Assembly: GCA_002431395.1 (NCBI GenBank)
Contig: DJEU01000065.1
Coordinates: 67,028-131,027 of the forward strand
DNA length: 64,000 bases
Source: Lachnoclostridium sp. UBA5890
Lineage (GTDB): Bacteria > Bacillota > Clostridia > Lachnospirales > Lachnospiraceae
Direction of reading: 5' to 3'
Part shown: positions 1-7,931 of the stretch, in pieces
Numbering within the stretch: position 1 is the stretch's first letter
How the letters are laid out: the number at the start of each line of letters is the position of its first letter
The notes under the pieces: model-generated
Told to the model about the DNA's origin: nothing
Database searches by the model: none
The model's input: only the letters and a program-made list of their open reading frames with translations
Made by a program: the position numbers and the translations under genes

Positions 1-6
1 CTCCTC

Positions 7-744
7 TTATTCATTTAAAAACTCCCGCCGGTATTGCGACGGTGTCATGCCTTCTTTTTTCTTAAAAGCTTTTGTAAAAACACGATAATCCCCATACCCG
101 GACCGTTCCGAAATTTCCGCCACAGAAGCAGCTGTCGTAACAAGTAATTTCTTTGCCTGCTCCATCCGGATATTTGTGAGATAAGACAAGAAATTAACTC
201 CTATTTCACTCTTAAACAATTGGCTGATATAAGCACTGCTGAGATGAAATTTCTCTGCCAGTACATTTAATGTTATTTCTTCTTCTAAATGTTCCTGCAT
301 ATACCGGATGACTCCGGCGATCACGCGTTCCTCTTCTTTTCCCGAGTCCTTTGCCGCCGATTTCTCATATAAAGAAATTTTCAAATGATCGATACACGAA
401 CCAAATTCCTCATAATTAACCGGTTTCAATATATAATCTGTGATTCTGAGCCGTAACGCTTCCCTGCAATATTCGAAGTCGTCATACCCAGACACAATGA
501 CAAATGCCATATCTGGATATTTCAACCGGCTCATCTGAATAATCTTCAATCCATTCAAAATCGGAATATTGATATCCATGATCACAATATCCGGTTTGTT
601 CAGATCAATCTGAGTCATCGCCTCCATCCCATCTCCTGCTTCTCCAATGACCTCGCAGTCATGTGCCTCCCAGTCAAAAAGTTTTTTAAATCCTTCCCGT
701 ATCATAATCTCATCATCTACGAGCAACACCCGAAGTCTTCTCAT
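7..744 (-). CDS. YesN-type response regulator (receiver + AraC HTH)
   Basis: Cytoplasmic transcription factor of a two-component system. The receiver domain covers about residues 4-120, with the acidic pair D10/D11, the phosphoacceptor D57 in the stretch IVIMDINIP, and the conserved K in YILKP. An AraC-type double helix-turn-helix fills the last 100 residues (HLSSAYISQLFK, then GYGDYRVFTKAFKKKEGMTPSQYRRE). I chose the ATG at 744, which follows AAGGGGTGAAAAA, rather than an upstream GTG. It overlaps the end of the sensor kinase gene by 4 bases, so the two are one transcript and a cognate pair. Such pairs often control nearby carbohydrate uptake genes; the target here is probably left of the window, where GAGGAG at bases 1-6 suggests another gene follows. 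The family call is firm and the target unknown. Confidence 0.93.
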   Translation of the reverse strand: MRRLRVLLVDDEIMIREGFKKLFDWEAHDCEVIGEAGDGMEAMTQIDLNKPDIVIMDINIPILNGLKIIQMSRLKYPDMAFVIVSGYDDFEYCREALRLRITDYILKPVNYEEFGSCIDHLKISLYEKSAAKDSGKEEERVIAGVIRYMQEHLEEEITLNVLAEKFHLSSAYISQLFKSEIGVNFLSYLTNIRMEQAKKLLVTTAASVAEISERSGYGDYRVFTKAFKKKEGMTPSQYRREFLNE

Positions 745-2042
745 TTTTTCACCCCTTTCCACGGCAGTTCGATGTGAGCGGTAATACCGCCTTCCTCATT
801 TTCGGTATAATTTAATCCATATTCCTTTCCACACAACAATTTGATGCGCTTTTGCACATTCAAAATACCAATGCTGTTTCCTTCCAGTTTCTGAGGTTCT
901 TTGGCGTAATGCACAAGCAGTTGCTCAATGCTTTCCCTTTTCCCCTCTCCAAAACCGCTTCCGCTGTCATTTACAGAAATTTCCATCCCCTTTTCCGTCT
1001 TTTGTGCAGAAATTGTAATTTTCCCAATATAGCCTTTATTTTTCAATCCATGCAGCAATGCATTTTCAACCATCGGCTGCAAAATGAAATTCGGTACCTC
1101 TGCGTCCCCAAGATCGGGATCAATATCATACCGGCAATTCAATTTTGGATAGCGGTAACACATCAGATCCATATAAGCTTCCAAAAGCTGCAATTCATCA
1201 TCCAATGTCACCATCTGTCTGTCCACTTTTACACTAAGACGAAAAAAACCTGCCAGCTTCATCAACAGATCTGCCACTTTTTTATCCCCGTCGAGCTGCG
1301 CCTGAATTCGGATCGTATCCAATGTATTATATAAAAAATGCGGATTGACCTGGCTTTTTAAATAAAGCATCGACATTTTCTGTTCATTTAGTTCCGCGCG
1401 CAGAGCATCCGGATTTTCCAATGTCAGATAAAAGGAAAGCGTCATCAGTGAAATTCCCATCCCGCTGATCAACCATGTATGATGAAATCCCTGCAAAGCG
1501 CATATGGTAAATTCTACCAAGAGTGCAATTCCGATGGCCGCCTTTTTTTTCGGATAAATCTGCTTCCAATTACTAATTAAAAGCAATCCGCATAAAATAA
1601 GATACACGGCCACGCTTGCGTAACTGACAATCTCATATCCGCCTGCTGAATAATTGCCCGCCGGTGTCTCGACATAACTGACCGGGAGCACGCAGGCCCC
1701 AATCTCTGCCAGAATCAAAAAGGCTTTTGCCGCCATATCCATTTTCCGTCTCTTTCCGGTTTCCTCTTCAATCAATATGGCAATATATTGATAAAACAAA
1801 TACACTACCAATGCCATACTTCCTACAAAGAGCCGATGCAGCACTTGATTCAAAAGAATCGGTACTTCCGCCAAATGATTGACTGTATAAAGAGTCGCCG
1901 CATCAAGTACAAGATGAACCAGCACCACTACCAATAATATGGAAAACACTTTGTGTAATTGCGATTTCTTTCGTTCTGCCGAAAAATACATCACCGCCAC
2001 AAAAGCAAGGATCAATATCAATGCAATTTCCATTCGAAGCAT
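741..2042 (-). CDS. YesM/LytS-type sensor histidine kinase
   Basis: Membrane sensor kinase paired with the overlapping response regulator. The N-terminal half has about six or seven hydrophobic segments and no large extracellular loop, unlike typical YesM proteins with a dCACHE sensor, so it probably senses within or close to the membrane. The His_kinase (PF06580) dimerisation motif SQVNPHFLYNTLD carries the phosphoacceptor H235. The ATPase domain shows the N box (MVENALLHGLKNKG) and G boxes (DSGSGFGEG, then NSIGILNVQKR). The ATG at 2042 is chosen because AAAGGAGG lies 9 bases upstream; a longer reading from 2075 has no such site. The signal detected cannot be read from the sequence. Confidence 0.92.
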   Translation of the reverse strand: MLRMEIALILILAFVAVMYFSAERKKSQLHKVFSILLVVVLVHLVLDAATLYTVNHLAEVPILLNQVLHRLFVGSMALVVYLFYQYIAILIEEETGKRRKMDMAAKAFLILAEIGACVLPVSYVETPAGNYSAGGYEIVSYASVAVYLILCGLLLISNWKQIYPKKKAAIGIALLVEFTICALQGFHHTWLISGMGISLMTLSFYLTLENPDALRAELNEQKMSMLYLKSQVNPHFLYNTLDTIRIQAQLDGDKKVADLLMKLAGFFRLSVKVDRQMVTLDDELQLLEAYMDLMCYRYPKLNCRYDIDPDLGDAEVPNFILQPMVENALLHGLKNKGYIGKITISAQKTEKGMEISVNDSGSGFGEGKRESIEQLLVHYAKEPQKLEGNSIGILNVQKRIKLLCGKEYGLNYTENEEGGITAHIELPWKGVKK

Positions 2043-2130
2043 TTTGCACTTCCTCCTTTGCTTCTTATTGTACACGATATTGATCCTTATGAATAGGTCT
2101 ATATTTAAGATAAATGTGTCTTTTTTTATG

Positions 2131-4311
2131 TTAATCTCTTATCACTTTGTCAAGACATCCATGTGCTTCACACGTTGTATCGGTTATCATTCCCTGTGCA
2201 TCAATGAAAGTTCTTCTTTCATTGGCGTCTTTATAAATCACAGATTCATGCGCTGCCGCACTCGGGTTACTGCTGTATGAACCCCTGACCAGCCAAACGC
2301 CTTCTCCTTCTGCCACGGTCTTGGTATCCGCATCATACAAATACGGCAGTCCCAGATCCTCTGTCGCTGCCCGCTCGACAATATCTACTCCGACACACGT
2401 CGTAAGACCTCCCTGCAGATCCATAATACGGTTTAATGTCGGCATTGTAAACATATAATAATACAGTTGGATCCCATCCACCGAAAAAGCATTCCAAAAT
2501 GTCGGATTGGTCTCTTTTTTGGTAGAACCGCTTCCCGGATAATGTGTTGTCGTGCTGATATATTCTGCAAGTGCGTTCAATTTTTGAAGCACGGTCATGT
2601 CCTCTGTCCAAATCTTTGCTTCCACCTTATGACGTGCCTGCGCATAATATTCTTCATCAAGATAATTTTCCTGTGCATCATAAGGCTTCGTCGCAATGTA
2701 AATCACATCATATAATTTGTCATCGCGGTATGCCTTCACTTTACATACACGCACTCCTTCTCCTACCGTTACCGTGATCTTTCTTGCACTGAGCCGGTCA
2801 TTTTTCAGATCTCCCAACGGCTGATCTGCACAAGGTCCTACAATCGGATCTCTTCCATAGTTATAGCGGTTTCGAAGTTCTTTCGTCGAATTTTCCACCT
2901 GGAAAGCAAGGGTTTCCGTATCCTTGCCAAGCCACTCAAATGCCTTACGATACGCGGAAGGGGTCGCATCTTCTACTTCAAAGCGCATATGTTCATCCAG
3001 CCATTTATTACTGGCATCACTTTCGAATGTAATGTCAAAAGAACCTTTTCCATTTTCAACGGTAACGCCTTTCAACTCTGACTTATACGTATCTCCTTCT
3101 GCATAAGTGCTCGGGGAAAAACCTCCCTCCGGACTTTCTTCATCACAAATGGTCAATGTTCCCAAGCTGTAGTCCGTCGCCAAATAATTCTCACTTTCCT
3201 CGATCTTTACATTGATTTCTACGATACCTGCCTTTACCGCAACCAATTCTCCGTTTTCGTTTACCTTCGTATACTGATCCGTCGGCTCCTCTTTGTTCAG
3301 CCGATAAACCTCATAGGTACATTTTCCTTCCGGTTTTTGATCAAACACGATTGGAAGCGGCTGTCCCACAATTGCTTCCTCTTCCCCATAATATGCCATT
3401 TTCGGCATCGCCTTGTCAATTTCAAATGTTTCCGTCAGCTCCCCGGTATATTTTCCTATACCTTTTACATGAACAGATGCCATACCTGCATTAACATTAT
3501 TCTCGTAACTTACTGTAAAATCCGTACCCTGAACCAGATTCTCACCGGAGTCGGCTATTACAGAAATCTCCGGACATTTTGCCTGTCCGTCATAAATGCA
3601 GAAATAACCGGTATACACTCTGACCAAAAATCCACTGATATCAATCGGAGTCTGGTCCTCGCCGGTATTTTCACCATTATTCCCCTGATTACCATTCGGA
3701 TCTTTTTCCGAACTGCCGCCGGTTGACCCATTATTTCCTGTAGAACTGTTATCTCCGGCAGACGTATTATTGTTTGAAGAATCACTGCTGCCAGCAGACG
3801 AATTTTGATTCTGACGAAGGAGTTCTTCCCACAACTCTCGGATCAAATCTTCCTCTGTCCGTGGATATGTCTTCGTACGGCTCGTATCTGTTGCCGTATC
3901 CTCTGCCTCTGTTGTCTCCGTTGAAGTTTTCACTCCTGTCACTGAAATCTTCTTTTTGCTGCTCCATGCACTATATTTTTTCTTCTTTTTCTCTGTGACA
4001 AAACTCCTTACGCGCACATAATACGTGGCCGCTTTCAGTTTTTTAAACGTAACCGATTTAACCGTTCCCTTTACCACTTTACTCCGTACATTCTTTTTAA
4101 ATTTCTTATCTATACTTACCTGAATCTGCGCCTTCGCCTGTTTTGGTACTTTCTTATATAAAACCTTTAATTTGCCGGCACTTTCGGATGTCACTTGCTT
4201 TATCTCCGGTTTTGCCAATTTGCCTTTTGCCTCCGCCGGCATAACCAGTCCCGAAAACGTCATTGCTGCCACAAGCACTCCCGCCATCCATCTTTTTATT
4301 GTTTTTTTCAT
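2131..4311 (-). CDS. Secreted FN3 / transglutaminase-like surface protein
   Basis: Signal peptide (KK-rich start, hydrophobic stretch, cleavage near AEA-KGK). Then come a very lysine-rich fibronectin III-like domain (about 30-125), a Ser/Asn/Gly linker (about 165-220), an Ig-like or MBG-like domain beginning FCIYDGQAKCP, further beta-rich sequence, and a C-terminal transglutaminase-like domain. The last has a plausible Cys-His-Asp triad: Cys near residue 640 in GGLTTCVGVD, His in AAAHESV and Asp in TFIDAQG. Proteins of this fold cut or crosslink proteins or peptidoglycan; the substrate is unknown. There is no LPXTG motif or SLH domain. The start at 4311 follows GGAGG by 9 bases. It is transcribed divergently from the agr-like operon, so it could be a quorum-sensing target, which is inference. 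Confidence 0.8.
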   Translation of the reverse strand: MKKTIKRWMAGVLVAAMTFSGLVMPAEAKGKLAKPEIKQVTSESAGKLKVLYKKVPKQAKAQIQVSIDKKFKKNVRSKVVKGTVKSVTFKKLKAATYYVRVRSFVTEKKKKKYSAWSSKKKISVTGVKTSTETTEAEDTATDTSRTKTYPRTEEDLIRELWEELLRQNQNSSAGSSDSSNNNTSAGDNSSTGNNGSTGGSSEKDPNGNQGNNGENTGEDQTPIDISGFLVRVYTGYFCIYDGQAKCPEISVIADSGENLVQGTDFTVSYENNVNAGMASVHVKGIGKYTGELTETFEIDKAMPKMAYYGEEEAIVGQPLPIVFDQKPEGKCTYEVYRLNKEEPTDQYTKVNENGELVAVKAGIVEINVKIEESENYLATDYSLGTLTICDEESPEGGFSPSTYAEGDTYKSELKGVTVENGKGSFDITFESDASNKWLDEHMRFEVEDATPSAYRKAFEWLGKDTETLAFQVENSTKELRNRYNYGRDPIVGPCADQPLGDLKNDRLSARKITVTVGEGVRVCKVKAYRDDKLYDVIYIATKPYDAQENYLDEEYYAQARHKVEAKIWTEDMTVLQKLNALAEYISTTTHYPGSGSTKKETNPTFWNAFSVDGIQLYYYMFTMPTLNRIMDLQGGLTTCVGVDIVERAATEDLGLPYLYDADTKTVAEGEGVWLVRGSYSSNPSAAAHESVIYKDANERRTFIDAQGMITDTTCEAHGCLDKVIRD

Positions 4312-4400
4312 TATGATCATCCTCCATTGGTGAAATTATTTTACCATACATGGAAATGTGTTGCAAGAGAGGGAAAAGGATGACAAACTAACAATACCCC

Positions 4401-4445
4401 AAAAAGTTTTCTAACCTACTATAATGGTAAGTTAGGAAACTTTTT
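4401..4445. terminator. Long inverted repeat enclosing a TATAAT
   Basis: Arms of 17 bases (4401-4417 and 4429-4445) pair with one mismatch and one G-T pair. The 11-base centre begins in ACTATAATGG and contains TATAAT at 4420-4425. Read on + it ends in a T-rich tail (CTTTTTCTTTA), as an intrinsic terminator does. Its place is odd: it lies between two divergently transcribed units, where no transcript obviously needs ending. It may be an operator, an attenuator of a longer agr leader, or a relic. The structure is certain; its role is not. Confidence 0.5.
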
Positions 4446-4515
4446 CTTTATCCTCTTTTTTTACCAAACGTACTTTTTCAGTGTTTAAGCGCATCAATAT
4501 TTTTCTTCTCATAAC

Positions 4516-4544
4516 GTTCAAACACATTTGCACACTTCTTGAAC
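4516..4544. promoter_or_regulatory. GTTCAA-N17-TTGAAC inverted repeat
   Basis: A perfect 6-base inverted repeat (GTTCAA at 4516, TTGAAC at 4539) with centres 23 bases apart, about 80 bases before the first small ORF of the agr-like operon. The half-sites resemble the GTT-containing core of LytTR-family (AgrA-like) binding sites, although AgrA sites are usually direct repeats. This is the best candidate site for the AgrA homologue, but it is short and could be chance. Confidence 0.3.
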
Positions 4545-4624
4545 ATATAATCCCATTTTATTGTAAAAATTTGTTATGCTTTGATTGTTGATTCGTTATG
4601 ACACGAAATGGAAAGGGGCACACT

Positions 4625-4759
4625 ATGGACAGGGATAGGTTTCAAAATTTGTATGCAATTTATACATATTGTTATTTAATCGTACTTTTTTCGCAATTAC
4701 AGAAAACAATTGCGGAATCCTCTTATACGGAAACAGATTCTCCCAAAGACCAAAACTAA
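4625..4759 (+). CDS. Small hypothetical protein (44 aa) leading the agrBD unit
   Basis: An ORF of 44 codons starts at an ATG preceded by GAAAGGGG and ends 32 bases before agrB on the same strand. The product begins MDRDRFQNLYAIYTYCYLIV, has a short hydrophobic middle and a polar C-terminus (ETDSPKDQN). I recognise no family. It lacks the AgrD pattern of a cyclisable Cys/Ser followed by a proline-rich tail, so it is probably not a second pheromone. The ribosome binding site, lack of other features in this gap, and co-orientation with agrB support it as a real gene. A leader peptide is the main alternative. Confidence 0.5.
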   Translation: MDRDRFQNLYAIYTYCYLIVLFSQLQKTIAESSYTETDSPKDQN

Positions 4760-4791
4760 ACTTATGAGCAATTTGCAAGGAGACAAATGAA

Positions 4792-5376
4792 ATGAGGAAA
4801 AAGTTGAAAAATTATTTTCAAACACAATTTCATTTTTCATCGCTGGAAGCAGACAAGATTTTATATGGTTTGGAGGCGCTTGTCTCTGAATCCGTAAAAT
4901 TTCTCATTTTACTTTTTATTGCTCTGCCTCTTGGCTATGCGGATGAAATGTTGGTCGCTACGATTGTTCTTTTGTCCATTCGCAGCAATTCCGGGGGTCT
5001 ACACTTTTCTCATTTTTTCAGTTGCCTTGCATTTACAGTAGCATTCTATACTGCTGCCATTGGTTTAGCACAATACACACTGCCTTCCAAACTTTTTTCC
5101 CTAGGTTTGGTCTTGGCTCTCGGTATTTTTGCCTTGGTAGGACCGATCACTTCCATCATGCGTCCGCGTCTGCAGCCCAAAGATGTACAACACTATTCGA
5201 AACGTGTAATTTTCCTGCTGCTGATATACTCTTCCATTTTAATCCTGTTTGAAACACTTCCCTATAGAACTGTTATCTATTGGGTTATCGTGTTGCAAAT
5301 ATTTCAATTATTATGCGCAAGAATCGCGCGGAAAGGAGAAATCTATGAAGAAGTTTATGACACCAAAAATTTATAA
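4792..5376 (+). CDS. agrB: AgrB-like pheromone-processing membrane protease
   Basis: Integral membrane cysteine endopeptidase that cuts the AgrD propeptide and closes the peptide ring. At 194 residues it has the usual family length, with several hydrophobic helices. The catalytic signature is clear: RSNSGGLH with H71, and C78 in FFSCLAF, the same 7-residue spacing as the His-Cys dyad of Staphylococcus aureus AgrB. The ATG at 4792 has AAGGAG 9 bases upstream. Its 3' end overlaps agrD by 32 bases in another frame, so the two are translationally coupled. The family call is firm. Confidence 0.92.
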   Translation: MRKKLKNYFQTQFHFSSLEADKILYGLEALVSESVKFLILLFIALPLGYADEMLVATIVLLSIRSNSGGLHFSHFFSCLAFTVAFYTAAIGLAQYTLPSKLFSLGLVLALGIFALVGPITSIMRPRLQPKDVQHYSKRVIFLLLIYSSILILFETLPYRTVIYWVIVLQIFQLLCARIARKGEIYEEVYDTKNL

Positions 5377-5470
5377 GTTGTGTACAATGTGTATGGCTTT
5401 GACCGTAATTTGGACATCAAGTCATCCTAGTTTTCTCTTCTTCGGAGAACCAAAGTATCCAACTAAATAA
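5345..5470 (+). CDS. agrD: AgrD-like autoinducing peptide precursor with a serine core
   Basis: A 41-residue propeptide, too short for most gene finders, starting within agrB after AAGGAGAAATCT. It has the AgrD layout: a cationic amphipathic or hydrophobic N-terminal helix (1-24), a short core, and a C-terminal recognition tail with GEPKYP (34-39). The core region 25-33 reads SSHPSFLFF and contains no cysteine; the two cysteines (13, 16) lie in the leader helix. The expected ring is therefore a lactone from S29 to F33 (S-F-L-F-F), as in the Ser-based pheromone of the S. intermedius group, instead of the usual thiolactone. AgrB cleavage would fall between F33 and G34. Ring size and N-terminal trimming are inferred. 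Confidence 0.85.
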   Translation: MKKFMTPKIYKLCTMCMALTVIWTSSHPSFLFFGEPKYPTK

Positions 5471-5471
5471 T

Positions 5472-5514
5472 TAAAAAGGGAAAGGGACATTTAGTCTTAA
5501 ATCACCCTTTCCCT
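5472..5514 (-). terminator. Intrinsic terminator of the agrAC transcript
   Basis: Perfect 10-base arms AGGGAAAGGG (5477-5486) and CCCTTTCCCT (5505-5514). On the - strand the right arm is followed by TTTTTAATTATTT. It sits between convergent agrD and agrC, and its stem includes the last codons of agrC. On + it could also help end the agrBD transcript, but the tail there is A-rich. Confidence 0.8.
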
Positions 5515-6752
5515 AAAACAACAGAAAAATATATATAATTTTGATCAGCAATACATTTATTTTCTACCATTAATTCCATTTCTTGCTTTTTAACAAGTTG
5601 TTTTAGATGATATAATCCAATCCCTCTATTCTCTCCTTTTGTACTATATCCATTTTCAAACATACGCTCTAAATCATGTGTCGGAATCTTTTGATGTGGA
5701 TTTCCAATAGATATCATAACACCTAACTCCGTTTTCTTAACTTCAAATAATAAATATTGAGTGTACTTGGATTTCAGCATATCCTGAATCGCATTATCAA
5801 AAAGTGTTCCCAAAATCTCAATCATTTGAATATCTTCTATCTTACAATCTGCCAAATCACTTGTCAGGTGCATATTAACCTTTATCCCAGCCTCTTGGGC
5901 TTCTGTTATTTTTTCAAACACATGTGCAATAATAATTGGTTTTTTCAATACCAACACATCTGTAGGCATTTCATAGTCTGCCAATTTTCCTAAATAATTG
6001 CATTGTGCCTGAACTAAAGAATCATAATCATTATACAATTTATGTAATGAATATACTGCGTCCATTTGATTTCTAAACTTATGTTGTCGTCTTTTCATTT
6101 GATCAATCACACTACTAAATGCATCCAAATAATCTTTTTGTATTTTTTCCTCATAGCGATATTTCATAAGTCGTAATCCCAATAACCACATTAACAAGAC
6201 ACATATACTGATATAAAGATAATCTGCCAATTCCAACCTTAAAGTCATATGATAATCTACAATTGTTGTCAATACAAGAATTAAACTAAAAACCACTACT
6301 GCAATATATAAAACTTCTTTTTTACTACACCATTTCTTCAATTGATATAATGGTACCGTTTTAACAAGTAATATACATAATAACACCGCAATAATTGCAC
6401 CGATTATATTATTAATCTCAGATATATAATTTAATTTTAAAAGAAATACAATTGGGAACATACAGATCAATTCAATAATCCCAACTATTATCAAACTCAG
6501 TATGGTTACAATGAAACTTTCTTTCCATGTTCTTCTATATACTAAATAAACATAAAGAAGCACCAAAATATAACTCGCATTTGACCATTGATCTGGTACA
6601 AACATGATAAACCCTGTGGTAATTCCTAAGTATACCACCTTAATCCACACCGCAGGATAGACGGGTTTCTCTCCTATCAACCCATTTATCACAAAAATTG
6701 TACATAGCAGTTCCAACAAAGTTGCACCAGCTACAAGTAAATATGACACCAT
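5502..6752 (-). CDS. agrC: AgrC-like pheromone receptor histidine kinase
   Basis: Membrane receptor predicted to bind the cyclic peptide and phosphorylate the adjacent AgrA-like regulator. About six transmembrane helices occupy residues 1-200. A cytoplasmic region with RRQHKFRNQMD (candidate phosphoacceptor His) follows, then a GHKL ATPase domain with the N box LFDNAIQDM and the G box NRGIGLYHLKQLV. Its length of 416 residues is normal for the family. The start lies 4 bases after the agrA stop, with GGGGG as the ribosome site. Its stop codon falls inside the terminator hairpin. It converges with agrBD, unlike the staphylococcal order. Confidence 0.9.
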   Translation of the reverse strand: MVSYLLVAGATLLELLCTIFVINGLIGEKPVYPAVWIKVVYLGITTGFIMFVPDQWSNASYILVLLYVYLVYRRTWKESFIVTILSLIIVGIIELICMFPIVFLLKLNYISEINNIIGAIIAVLLCILLVKTVPLYQLKKWCSKKEVLYIAVVVFSLILVLTTIVDYHMTLRLELADYLYISICVLLMWLLGLRLMKYRYEEKIQKDYLDAFSSVIDQMKRRQHKFRNQMDAVYSLHKLYNDYDSLVQAQCNYLGKLADYEMPTDVLVLKKPIIIAHVFEKITEAQEAGIKVNMHLTSDLADCKIEDIQMIEILGTLFDNAIQDMLKSKYTQYLLFEVKKTELGVMISIGNPHQKIPTHDLERMFENGYSTKGENRGIGLYHLKQLVKKQEMELMVENKCIADQNYIYFSVVLGKG

Positions 6753-6756
6753 CTTT

Positions 6757-7497
6757 TTACCCCCGTTTCACATATTCCTCGTACTCTTTTCGAAACGTCC
6801 GCTTTAAAACAGATCCCATGCTGATCTGTTTCGTTATTCCTTTTAATTTTACGAACTGATTCACATAATCTACCGCTTCAATATATGCAATATTAACTGC
6901 TGTCCCTTTAATTGGAATCAGAAAAACTTCATCCTGCACCTGCTCAAGAAACCGTTTCAATGGAAAATTAGGCACTTTAATGCATTCGTCCCCATCATAT
7001 ACATGCAACGTTCGATTTTGATATACGACATATCGAATGTCTGCCACATCCACCGGATAAATGATACCATCGTTTCGAAAATAGATACGTTGTGGGAGTT
7101 TCGCACTTTTCGCACCGCGAGTCAATATTTCTTCGATAATTTTCTTAACCTGCTCCTCATCAATTGGTTTTTCAATATAATCATAACAATGTACCCGATG
7201 AAGAAGGTCCGCTTCCAATCCGGCAAGCGATGTGATAAACACGATTTCTGCCCGCGCACTGGAAGGACACTCTTTTATTTTTTCTGCGAAATGAATCCCA
7301 GAAAAATCATTTTTAATTTGTGGGCGTAAAATAATGTCGACTAAAAATAGATCAATATTGTGCGTCAATGCACAACCAAGAGCCTCTTCTTCATTCGAAA
7401 AGGCAAATACTTTGATATTCAAATTCATTGCTTCTAGCAGCTTAATCAGTTTGTTTCTCGTCAACTCATTATCTTCCAATATAAGTATATGTTTCAT
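6757..7497 (-). CDS. agrA: AgrA-like response regulator (receiver + LytTR)
   Basis: Cytoplasmic transcription factor. The receiver domain (1-120) has LEDNE near the N-terminus, the phosphoacceptor Asp in IDLFLVDIIL and the Lys in YIEKPI. A LytTR DNA-binding domain follows (about 135-240; IYFRNDGIIYPVDVADIRYV, RTFRKEYEEYV). It lies between the XRE gene and agrC, with 1- and 4-base gaps, so all three are one operon. Expected targets are LytTR sites near the agrBD unit or near the secreted-protein genes on both sides. Confidence 0.92.
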   Translation of the reverse strand: MKHILILEDNELTRNKLIKLLEAMNLNIKVFAFSNEEEALGCALTHNIDLFLVDIILRPQIKNDFSGIHFAEKIKECPSSARAEIVFITSLAGLEADLLHRVHCYDYIEKPIDEEQVKKIIEEILTRGAKSAKLPQRIYFRNDGIIYPVDVADIRYVVYQNRTLHVYDGDECIKVPNFPLKRFLEQVQDEVFLIPIKGTAVNIAYIEAVDYVNQFVKLKGITKQISMGSVLKRTFRKEYEEYVKRG

Positions 7498-7498
7498 C

Positions 7499-7855
7499 TT
7501 ATTCCTTCAGGCTGGATTTTAATAAGCTAGTAAAGTATTCGAGTAACCGAATCATACATTTCGTACTCTTTTCCTTGGAAGCACTTGTAATAACCTGCTT
7601 GAATATTTCTTCTTCATCAAAAGAATCACCGGCAACAAAATAGTTTAAATCGACTTCATACTCACGATGAATCTGAATCGCCTTATCCAAAGTCATCATT
7701 GTTTTGCCACTCTCGATCTTTTGATAAGAAGAAACATCCCAAAACAATTTATCAGCAAATTCCTGCTGAGTAAGCATAAGTTTTTCTCTAAGTTCTTTTA
7801 ATTTTCTCCCAATCTCTACAATTTCTTCATCGCTTATCATTCTATCCATTGCCAA
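7499..7855 (-). CDS. XRE-family HTH regulator heading the agrAC operon
   Basis: A 118-residue protein with a Cro/C1-type helix-turn-helix at about 15-72 (LTQQEFADKLFWDVSSYQKIESGK) and an unassigned C-terminal segment. AGGAG sits 6 bases before a TTG at 7855; an in-frame ATG two codons in is an alternative start. One base separates it from agrA, so it is co-transcribed with the receptor system. It is a likely extra control on agr or a partner in output, but no operator could be assigned. Confidence 0.8.
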   Translation of the reverse strand: MAMDRMISDEEIVEIGRKLKELREKLMLTQQEFADKLFWDVSSYQKIESGKTMMTLDKAIQIHREYEVDLNYFVAGDSFDEEEIFKQVITSASKEKSTKCMIRLLEYFTSLLKSSLKE

Positions 7856-7931
7856 TTTACTCTCCTTTTTCCTTCATCATATAACAGAAAAATGGATAAT
7901 GGTATGGATTTATATTCCGCAATATCAGAAT

